Assembly (NCBI GenBank): GCA_005793285.1
Contig: SXPO01000076.1
Location: 1-5,891 of the forward strand
Length of the DNA: 5,891 nucleotides
Direction: 5' to 3'
DNA from: Nitrospiraceae bacterium
GTDB taxonomy: Bacteria; Nitrospirota; Nitrospiria; Nitrospirales; Nitrospiraceae
The first letter of the stretch is position 1. Every line of letters starts with the position of its first letter. Under the pieces are notes generated by a model. The model worked only from the letters and a program-made list of their open reading frames with translations. It was not told where the DNA came from and did not search any database. Shown piece by piece: positions 1 through 5,729 of this stretch. The translations under genes and the position numbers were made by a program.

Positions 1-116
1 CGCGCAACCTCGTCCTCGCCTATGACGTCCAGGCCACCTTCAGCCGCGCCAACCTCCCCTTCATGTTCAACTACAACCGCTTCGTCAATACCATCAGCCT
101 GGCTTGGGGGTTTTAG
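1..116 (+). CDS. C-terminal end of an outer-membrane beta-barrel protein (partial)
   Basis: The reading frame enters from the left edge (first whole codon at position 3) and ends with TAG at 114-116, giving 37 residues. The tail alternates polar and hydrophobic or aromatic residues and finishes NTISLAWGF, with Phe as the last residue. This is the classic C-terminal strand signature that the BAM complex recognises in outer-membrane beta-barrels. A preceding stretch with NLPFMFNYNRF fits a penultimate strand and turn. From this I infer an outer-membrane protein in a diderm bacterium. The family (porin, surface lipoprotein assembly modifier, exopolysaccharide-associated barrel) cannot be decided from 37 residues. 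The gene converges on the FecR-domain gene, so the two are not in one operon. Confidence 0.72.
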   Translation, partial: RNLVLAYDVQATFSRANLPFMFNYNRFVNTISLAWGF

Positions 117-269
117 CCGGGCGAAGAGATGAGGCGCTCATCACCGCAGATCAGAATAGAGGAAATTAAACCGACAGGACGGATAGGCTGAGCGTAATAA
201 CTTACTGACGGGATTGTTGACTGGCGAGAATCTGCTTCCGGCTATAGAAATGATGGGCGCCAACCGGCG
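117..269. other. Intergenic region between convergent genes
   Basis: This 153-base gap separates the stop of the outer-membrane protein gene (plus) from the stop of the FecR-domain gene (minus). It appears less GC-rich than its neighbours. It holds a perfect 6-bp hairpin at 128-142 and a weak 4-bp hairpin at 258-269, neither with a convincing T-tract. No coding region, tRNA or repeat unit was recognised in it. Confidence 0.8.
128..142 (+). terminator. Possible weak terminator hairpin after the outer-membrane gene
   Basis: GATGAG (128-133) and CTCATC (137-142) are perfect inverted arms around a 3-base loop GCG, starting 12 bases after the stop codon of the plus-strand gene. The position suits a terminator or 3'-end stabilising hairpin. 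There is no following T-run, so intrinsic termination is doubtful. Confidence 0.25.
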
Positions 270-1514
270 TCAGCGACGGGAGTTCCTTTTCTCCTGAGCG
301 CGCTGAGAGAAGCTTGAGTTTCCATTTCCTGATCCACTGCTACCACCACTACTGCTACTACCCTTTTCTGTGGCGACCTCTGTGAGCAACGGAGCCGGTC
401 CTGCTCCAGACCCTGGCAACAATGTTTGCGACTGACTTTGCTGCTTGGGAGAAACAGGAACAAGGGCTACGGCACTTGCGGCGATCGTGCTACCGGGAGA
501 ACTCACGAGCGGCAAGGATGCGCTCACAAGAGCGGCATCTCCATGCGACACTGCTTGGCCTGGCGCAGAAGCCGCATTCCCGCCAGCCGCCGTGGATGGA
601 TGCTTCCCCTCACTTTCAGCCATCTGCTCGCTCACGCGGAAGGACGCGTTCGCAAGGCCTCCATCGCCAGATGAAACCGCTTGGCCTGGCGCAGCAGCCG
701 CGTTCCCGTCAGCCTTCGCCGCAGATGATGGCTTGGCCTCTCCCCCAGTCGCTTGTTCGCTCACGCTATTGGGCACAAGCACCGTCGCGAGCGCCATCGC
801 CTTCGAGATCTCTTGTTTCGCCATTTTCTGCCTATTGCCGTCATCCGGCGAATCCATCGGTTGCAGGGGCACATGGAATCTACCTGCGAGGCTGGCTGCC
901 CTTGCCGGCGGAATCGATTCCACCGCGCCCATCTGCAGCCCGGAGACCCGCACCGCCTCGAAGGCATGGACGATTTTATTTCCCGAGCAACCAGCGGCGG
1001 CGCAGGACACTTCGACCGATCCTTTCAGCACTGAGAACGTGCTGACCGATTGCTCACCGCCAGCCCCGCCAGCAGCAGGAGGCTCCACCTCCACCAGCAG
1101 CACCGTGCCTCGAACGGCCGCGATCGCGTTCGGCGTCCGCACATCCACCTGCTCGCCAGGCTTCATGCGCTGACGCGCCACGGCCAGCGTCACGCTTCCG
1201 CTCGCAAGATTCACGGTGGATCGATTCGACTCTTCGGTGATGGTGAAATTCGAGAACTCGCGAATCGTAATCAGCGCCTTGCCACCCAATAACACCCGAA
1301 CGGTCGAGTCCGCGGCGGTGCTGATCCTATCCCCGGCATAGACCGGGTCCTTAAACTGCAAGCGGGACGGTTCGGCAGCCGCCAGCCGAACCACTGACGC
1401 GACACCGGCCAGATTCGTCACGACTCCGGCCGGCTGCGGACCAGACGAGACCTGAGCGAAAATCAGCGCAGGACAAAAGATCGCCAATACGAACAACGCG
1501 GCGATAATCCTCAT
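270..1514 (-). CDS. Secreted FecR-domain protein with duplicated low-complexity tail
   Basis: The product is 414 residues if it starts at the ATG of 1514. That start has a strong Shine-Dalgarno (GGAGG, 4 bases upstream) and is followed at once by a Sec signal peptide (residues 1-20: Met-Arg, then a hydrophobic core, probable cleavage after Ala20). A longer frame from 1601 adds 29 Arg-rich residues in front of the signal peptide and is less likely. The FecR domain lies at about 55-140, with GDRI at 61-64 and the family hallmark TPNAIAAVRGT at 127-137. Cys171 and Cys176 could form a disulfide. Residues 251-335 are an imperfect duplication, and about 385-402 is a Ser/Gly run before a basic end. 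Classical FecR proteins are membrane-anchored with a cytoplasmic anti-sigma segment; this one has neither, so it is probably periplasmic. It follows the CHASE2 cyclase gene and may act with it. Function is not established. Confidence 0.88.
   Translation of the reverse strand: MRIIAALFVLAIFCPALIFAQVSSGPQPAGVVTNLAGVASVVRLAAAEPSRLQFKDPVYAGDRISTAADSTVRVLLGGKALITIREFSNFTITEESNRSTVNLASGSVTLAVARQRMKPGEQVDVRTPNAIAAVRGTVLLVEVEPPAAGGAGGEQSVSTFSVLKGSVEVSCAAAGCSGNKIVHAFEAVRVSGLQMGAVESIPPARAASLAGRFHVPLQPMDSPDDGNRQKMAKQEISKAMALATVLVPNSVSEQATGGEAKPSSAAKADGNAAAAPGQAVSSGDGGLANASFRVSEQMAESEGKHPSTAAGGNAASAPGQAVSHGDAALVSASLPLVSSPGSTIAASAVALVPVSPKQQSQSQTLLPGSGAGPAPLLTEVATEKGSSSSGGSSGSGNGNSSFSQRAQEKRNSRR
510..764 (-). 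repeat. Imperfect tandem duplication inside the FecR-domain gene (two units of about 42 codons)
   Basis: In the protein, residues 251-293 and 294-335 align. Both begin VSEQ and both carry GNAA, one variable residue, then APGQAVS, offset by 42 residues. In DNA the best-kept block is GCTTGGCCTGGCGCAG at 553-568 and again at 679-694, exactly 126 bases apart, within longer similar stretches (551-589 and 677-715). One codon is inserted or deleted between the two outer ends. The unit is rich in Ala, Gly, Ser and Gln and looks like disordered linker that expanded by duplication. Confidence 0.85.
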
Positions 1515-1517
1515 AGA

Positions 1518-1525
1518 CCCTCCCT
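1518..1525 (-). promoter_or_regulatory. Ribosome binding site deciding the FecR-domain start
   Basis: On the minus strand AGGGAGGG is followed by TCT and the ATG at 1514; the GGAGG core is 4 bases from the ATG. It sits immediately before the codon that begins the signal peptide, which is why 1514 is preferred over the ATG at 1601. Confidence 0.7.
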
Positions 1526-1597
1526 GCGGCACTTGCTTGTCCCACACGTGCCAGCGGCGATGTGCCGCGAATCTTCTACGGTCATACATGAACAGCC

Positions 1598-3781
1598 TCA
1601 TTCAGCACCGACTTGTTCGAGCTTTCCCCTCTGCCCATCGAGAAAATGCTGCAACACGATGCGGTCGGACTCGCTCATCTCCTGAAAGGCGAATCCCGCT
1701 CGGTCGGACGTGGCCCAAACAACGGTCCCACTCGCGCAAACCGGCGAGGCCTCGCCAGGGAGCCCCAGCCTGAGCTGCGCCGACTTTCCAACGGCAAGCG
1801 ATTGCGCCAGCTGCGACATGGCCAGCCCTCCGATACTGAGATCCCGCACCTTCCCATAGGCCTGGAACCCGTTGGACACAGAGGCCTCGCCATTGAGCGG
1901 CACTCGCAGAAACTTGCGTTGATTGGGCGCCTGCACCGCCGAAGGCCGTTCCCCGATGACGCCGAACACACGATACACCATCACGCTGCTCGATTTCCCT
2001 TTCAAACTCAGCGCCCCGACTCGGTCCATCCAGAACTTCCCGCCGAGCAACCCGGCCGTGGATTCACCGATCAGAATGCGGCAGGGATGGTGCGCCAGAT
2101 CATCCTGGCCCAATTCTTTCTCGAAGCTCTCAAGATGAGACGCCGTATTGACGGTATGGCCGACCGTCGTAAATTTCATTCGCTGGGCGCTCCCCACACA
2201 GCCTGCCACGAGGTCGCCGGTGCAAATACCGATGCGCATCCCGACCGACGGGAGGCCTCGCGAGGCCCAGACCTCGTTCAATCGCCGCAGCTCCTCCCCC
2301 ATAGCCAAGGCGCACTCGACCGCTCTCGTCGCATCTCGCGCGATCCCTTCGGCAGAGGCCTGCACAAAGGGCACACCGAAATTCGCCTTGATCGCATCCC
2401 CGTAATAGTCATCCACCACGCCGCCATGCCTCATGACCACTTGCGCCATAAGGTCCGTATAGTCGTTGAGCCAGCCCATCAACGCCTGCGCATCCAATTG
2501 CTCGGCGACCGGCGTAAAGTCCTTCAGATCGGAAAACAGGACCGTGGCGGTCGCCTTCTGCGAGCGCAAGCGCCCCCCCTCCAGAAAGTCTGCGCGCTGC
2601 CGCCAAATGGTCTCCGCGATTTCCGGAGACACATGTTTCGAAAATAACTGCATCAGCAGGGCTCGCTGCTGCTGTTCCTTTACGAAATTCTCAATCACCG
2701 TGGCCCCGTACCCGACGAGGAGCGCCAAGGGCACAGGCAGCAGCTCCATCACACGACGGTCCCACAGGAACAGGACCGCCACCACGCCGCCATAGGCCAA
2801 TCCGATTCCGATAGCCGCGCCCAACCCAGCCAGAGGCCGCAGCCGGTTCGTCAGCCAGATCGACAGAACACCGGCGAGCAGCGCGCAGAGCACGGCAAGC
2901 GCGCGCGGAGTCCGTCTCAACGGATCGCCCGCCAAGAGGTTGTCCAGGACATTGGCCTGGATCTCCACTCCCGCCATCTCTCCGCTGGGAGAAACAGGAG
3001 TCGGATAGACATCGTGCAGGACGGGGCTGGTCGCGCCGACCAACACGATCTTCCCCGTAAAGACTTTCGGTGAAACCTCGCCGTTGAGCACCTGATAATA
3101 GGGAACGGTCTGAAAGGTCTTCGGCCCGCCTCGATAGTTGATCAAGAAGGGAGCAGCTGCAGAGGGCATGCTCGCCATTCCCTGTGAGAAGGCGGCCCGG
3201 GCCAGAGCCGAGGCGAAGCCGGGAAGCTCCTGCCCCTGAAACCTTCGGCTGGCCTCAGCCGAACGGACGACCGCATCGTTGTCGAGGACAAGGTTGACGA
3301 AGCCGACCCCTGCGGCCTGCTGCCGGATCATGGAGGTCGGCGCATTCAAATCTTCTTTGAGATACCGATCATCCTGGAGGGTGGTCAATGCGGCAGCCAG
3401 AACCACAGGACCGGCTCGCCCCACTGCTTCGGCCAGGGCCCTATCGTCTTCCGGTCCCCTGGCAGAGGGCTCAGGGAACAGGATGTCGAATCCCACAACA
3501 GCAGGATGGCCTTGACTGATTCGATCGAGCAGTTTCCCATGCAGCGCGCGAGGCCAGGGCCAGGCAAGGTTCAGTTCATCGAACGAATCTTCCGCGATGG
3601 ACACGATCACGACCGGCGCCCGGGGAGAGCTTGCGCCTCGCAGGGCAAATAGCTCGTTCAAACCCCACCGTTCACCGGGTTCGAGCAGGCCAAGAAACGC
3701 ACAGAGGAGTACGACACAACCGACCAGCAGGCCTCGCAGAGCCTGTCCGACGAGAGGGGAAAATTGCTTGAGTAACGCCAT
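1598..3781 (-). CDS. CHASE2 sensor - class III nucleotide cyclase - PilZ fusion protein
   Basis: The product is 727 residues. A transmembrane helix (about 11-33) precedes an extracytoplasmic CHASE2 domain (about 40-290) with WPWPR at 74-78, the GFDILFPEP segment at 97-105 and GKIVLVGAT at 243-251. Three further helices follow (about 294-311, 314-340, 345-363), then a coupling helix and a class III cyclase domain (about 408-605). Metal-binding Asp418 (FSD) and Asp462 (GD) are present. The Lys of the usual DKFxGD motif is Asp458, the usual Asp of GDxVN is His542, and the usual Arg of NxAxRLE is His549; Asn545 is kept. A C-terminal PilZ domain (about 620-716) has both c-di-GMP motifs: RxxxR at 622-626 and DxSxxG at 647-652. 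Expected role: an inner-membrane receptor making cAMP or cGMP under extracytoplasmic and c-di-GMP control; product and ligand are unknown. The start at 3781 has only a weak AGG upstream, but no other in-frame start was seen nearby. The stop overlaps the alternative FecR-gene ATG as ATGA. Confidence 0.93.
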   Translation of the reverse strand: MALLKQFSPLVGQALRGLLVGCVVLLCAFLGLLEPGERWGLNELFALRGASSPRAPVVIVSIAEDSFDELNLAWPWPRALHGKLLDRISQGHPAVVGFDILFPEPSARGPEDDRALAEAVGRAGPVVLAAALTTLQDDRYLKEDLNAPTSMIRQQAAGVGFVNLVLDNDAVVRSAEASRRFQGQELPGFASALARAAFSQGMASMPSAAAPFLINYRGGPKTFQTVPYYQVLNGEVSPKVFTGKIVLVGATSPVLHDVYPTPVSPSGEMAGVEIQANVLDNLLAGDPLRRTPRALAVLCALLAGVLSIWLTNRLRPLAGLGAAIGIGLAYGGVVAVLFLWDRRVMELLPVPLALLVGYGATVIENFVKEQQQRALLMQLFSKHVSPEIAETIWRQRADFLEGGRLRSQKATATVLFSDLKDFTPVAEQLDAQALMGWLNDYTDLMAQVVMRHGGVVDDYYGDAIKANFGVPFVQASAEGIARDATRAVECALAMGEELRRLNEVWASRGLPSVGMRIGICTGDLVAGCVGSAQRMKFTTVGHTVNTASHLESFEKELGQDDLAHHPCRILIGESTAGLLGGKFWMDRVGALSLKGKSSSVMVYRVFGVIGERPSAVQAPNQRKFLRVPLNGEASVSNGFQAYGKVRDLSIGGLAMSQLAQSLAVGKSAQLRLGLPGEASPVCASGTVVWATSDRAGFAFQEMSESDRIVLQHFLDGQRGKLEQVGAE

Positions 3782-3924
3782 GATGCCTATGCGCCGAATG
3801 GCCGAACGAATGAAATTACTCTCAGTGGCGCTGAGTCTACACGCTCCAATCGCGCCTGGCCAGCACCTCCTTCAGGTTACTCAATACTACGTATACGGCC
3901 CTGGCTGATACCGGCGCAGACTCG
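3782..3924. other. Intergenic region between the GlnE-like gene and the cyclase gene
   Basis: This 143-base gap separates two minus-strand genes. It holds a perfect inverted repeat, CTCAG (3821-3825) and CTGAG (3831-3835) around TGGCG, which could be a small operator or hairpin. It also has an orphan AAGGAGGTG on the minus strand (3872 to 3864) lying inside a 15-codon TTG-started frame (3884 to 3837). No convincing sigma-70 promoter or sigma-54 site for the cyclase gene was found, and no intrinsic terminator with a T-tract for the GlnE-like gene. Confidence 0.7.
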
Positions 3925-5664
3925 CTAGCCTGCCGCCTTCATGGCGCGCAGGGTGGCCTTGAAGTGAGGCGAGGTCTTGGGACTGTCGAAGAAGGAGCGG
4001 AAGAGGTCATGCACGAGGGTCCGATGGGCCGCATGGTCGGTTTGAAACTGTTTCAGCGCCGCCGGCCGATCGGCCCCGTCATAGCCCATGCGGATCGCGC
4101 AACGCTCGAGCTCCTCCTCCTCATCCGGCAAGGCATGGGTCTGTAAGTCGTGCACCATCTGCAGCTTATGCTCCAGATCTCGCAGAAACACATAGGCCGC
4201 CGCCAGCGCATCCCGCTCCTTACCGGAAATCAGCTTGAGGGGGACGAATCGCGTGAGCGCACCCAGCGTGCTGCGGTCGAGAAGCGAAGGAAGGCGCTGG
4301 CCTCCCAGCACTTGAATCGTCTGGACGAAAAACTCGATCTCCCTGATCCCCCCGACCCCCAGCTTCACATTGCGCCGCTCCTGCCCCCGCTCCGCCATCT
4401 TCGCATCGATCTGTTCCTTGACCGACCGGACCTCCGCCACGATCGCAAGCCCCGCTTCGAGATCAGACCCCTTCGTCGAGGAAGCCAGCACAAAGGGCTG
4501 CACCATTTTGATGAAGGCCTTCCCGACCTTCATGGAGCCGGCCACAGGCCAGGCCTTCAAAAGGGCCAACCGTTCCCACACCTGCCCTCTGGTCCGATAG
4601 TACTTGGCATAGGCCTCGAGCGTGCGGGTGAGCTGCCCCACAGAACCTTCCGCCCGCAAGCGGAGGTCCACCCGGTAGACATACCCTTCATGGGTCTGCT
4701 CAGTCAGCACCTTCGTCAACTCCCGCGCGAGCCGTTCGAAATATTCCTCATTGGAGATCCCGCTCGGCACAGTCCCCTTCGCCTTCGCCCGTCCTGACTT
4801 CACCGGCCTGGTCTCCCCCTCATGGGATTCGCAGACATAGAGCAGGTCCACATCGGAACTGTAGTTCAGCTCATAGCCCCCCAGCTTCCCCATCCCGATG
4901 ACGGTAAAGCCTGTCTCCACCCACCGCCCCTGCCGGTCCTTGTGCATCGGAATGCCGTACTGAGCCCGTAAGTCTGCATCCACGATGCGATAAGCCTCGT
5001 CGATCAGGATCGACGCCAGGTCCGAGAGGGAGGCAGTGGTTTCCACCACATCCGCCAGACGAAGCAGATCCCGCACCCCGATACGCAACATCTCCCGGCG
5101 GCGAAACCGTCTGAGCGCGTCCAGCTTGAGTTCCGTAACGGTCACCAGCCCGACCTGTTGCCGGACCGCCCGCTCCATCCCCACCCTGGTCGGGGCGCTG
5201 GACAGGACATGCTGTTCAGCCAGCCAGTAAATCAGCAGAGGATCGCGGACAAGGGTAAAGGCGAGGGAGTCGCTGTTTCCGAAGATCGAACAGACCAGGT
5301 CCAACATGCGGGGAGAGCTGCGCAGATATTCCAGGATGGCCGACCGGCTGACTCCGCTGGCAAGCCACCCTTCCCAATGGTTCAAGGCCTGATCGGGATC
5401 GGCGGTCTTCCCGACTGCCTCAAGCAAGAGAGGCAGGATCTCCGCCAACTGGCGCCGCTGGTGCGGATCGCCGGCCATCGACTGCAGATTCGCATCGGCA
5501 TCCTGAACGCGGCTGAGCCCGTAGGATCGCAGGATCGATTCCACCTGGCCTGGCTCCAGTCCGGAAGCCAAGATAATAGGAGTGGGATCAGGCAGAGCCG
5601 CCGATCCGTTTTTCTTTGCGAGCCGCGCCGCTCGTGCCACCGGCTTCTTGAAACGATCTGTCAT
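3925..5664 (-). CDS. glnE: Half-length GlnE-family glutamine synthetase adenylyl-removing/adenylyltransferase homologue
   Basis: The product is 579 residues with one nucleotidyltransferase (NT) fold, whereas classical GlnE has about 950 residues and two. The catalytic core is GMGKLGG at 257-263, the SSDVD motif with Asp271 and Asp273, and a third acidic residue, Asp333, in YRVDLRLR. All three metal ligands are therefore present. A GlnE-type helical region follows, with GVGGIREIEFFVQ at 436-448 and FLRDLEHKLQ at 493-502. The wording (ELNYSSD, GYVYRVDLRLR, the YYRTRGQVWER segment, GGIREIEFF) resembles the N-terminal, deadenylylating half of classical GlnE more than the C-terminal half, from memory of the E. 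coli protein. About 130 residues at the N-terminus, with a Lys/Arg/Ala-rich start, are less recognisable. An in-frame TAA at 5674-5676 makes ATG 5664 the first possible start. No second half follows: only 143 noncoding bases separate it from the cyclase gene. The likely role is control of glutamine synthetase by adenylylation state. Confidence 0.85.
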   Translation of the reverse strand: MTDRFKKPVARAARLAKKNGSAALPDPTPIILASGLEPGQVESILRSYGLSRVQDADANLQSMAGDPHQRRQLAEILPLLLEAVGKTADPDQALNHWEGWLASGVSRSAILEYLRSSPRMLDLVCSIFGNSDSLAFTLVRDPLLIYWLAEQHVLSSAPTRVGMERAVRQQVGLVTVTELKLDALRRFRRREMLRIGVRDLLRLADVVETTASLSDLASILIDEAYRIVDADLRAQYGIPMHKDRQGRWVETGFTVIGMGKLGGYELNYSSDVDLLYVCESHEGETRPVKSGRAKAKGTVPSGISNEEYFERLARELTKVLTEQTHEGYVYRVDLRLRAEGSVGQLTRTLEAYAKYYRTRGQVWERLALLKAWPVAGSMKVGKAFIKMVQPFVLASSTKGSDLEAGLAIVAEVRSVKEQIDAKMAERGQERRNVKLGVGGIREIEFFVQTIQVLGGQRLPSLLDRSTLGALTRFVPLKLISGKERDALAAAYVFLRDLEHKLQMVHDLQTHALPDEEEELERCAIRMGYDGADRPAALKQFQTDHAAHRTLVHDLFRSFFDSPKTSPHFKATLRAMKAAG

Positions 5665-5672
5665 AGGCCGGC

Positions 5673-5701
5673 ATTATAACGGCCCCCCCGCACTCACACA
5701 A
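5673..5701 (-). promoter_or_regulatory. Predicted sigma-70-type promoter of the GlnE-like gene
   Basis: A perfect TATAAT lies at 5678 to 5673 on the minus strand. Seventeen bases upstream is TTGTGT (5701 to 5696), which matches the -35 consensus only in its TTG. The -10 ends 8 bases before the ATG at 5664, so the transcript should start about 2-3 bases before the start codon. No Shine-Dalgarno precedes the ATG, consistent with leaderless translation. The spacer contains a run of seven G on this strand (5683-5689). Confidence 0.55.
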
Positions 5702-5723
5702 TGAAGCAGGCTTGGGCTATACT
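5695..5723 (+). promoter_or_regulatory. Possible -10 and weak -35 for the divergent plus-strand gene
   Basis: TATACT at 5718-5723 matches five of six -10 positions and ends 6 bases before the ATG at 5730. The best-spaced -35 is poor: CACACA at 5695-5700 with a 17-base spacer, three of six positions. It overlaps the -35 proposed for the opposite strand. As for the GlnE-like gene, no ribosome binding site lies between the -10 and the ATG. Confidence 0.4.
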
Positions 5724-5729
5724 CGACGC

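Noticed and set aside
217..248. TTGACT (217-222) and TATAGA (243-248) as a plus-strand promoter reading antisense into the FecR gene
   Set aside because: The spacer is 20 bases, well outside the usual 16-18, and the -10 is imperfect; there is no gene downstream on that strand.
257..270. Hairpin CGCC-AACC-GGCG as terminator for the FecR-domain gene
   Set aside because: The stem is only four base pairs, overlaps the stop codon if extended, and has no proper T-tract on the minus strand.
445..1173. Long plus-strand open frame (242 codons), with others at 422-1045, opposite the FecR-domain gene
   Set aside because: These are antisense frames kept open by GC-rich codon usage. They show no domain, signal or ribosome binding site, whereas the minus strand has a clear FecR domain and signal peptide.
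1455..1514. Lipoprotein signal (Cys14 in the signal peptide of the FecR-domain protein)
   Set aside because: The residues before Cys14 are Ala-Ile-Phe, and Phe at -1 does not fit a lipobox; cleavage by signal peptidase I after Ala20 is more likely.
1613..2647. Plus-strand open frame of 344 codons opposite the cyclase-PilZ region
   Set aside because: Composition is Arg/His/Pro-rich with no recognisable motif, typical of an antisense shadow; the opposite strand encodes intact cyclase and PilZ domains.
3847..3863. TGGC and TTGG spacing as a sigma-54 promoter before the cyclase gene
   Set aside because: The -12 element lacks the required GC and the spacing between the two elements is wrong.
3780..3908. 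Plus-strand 42-codon frame from the ATG at 3780, with a hydrophobic stretch resembling a signal peptide
   Set aside because: It belongs to a longer antisense frame that begins inside the cyclase gene, has no ribosome binding site, and its hydrophobic stretch is short.
4150..4797. Plus-strand open frame of 215 codons opposite the GlnE-like gene
   Set aside because: It lies entirely antisense to conserved GlnE motifs, has no ribosome binding site and has a low-information, His/Arg/Pro-rich composition.
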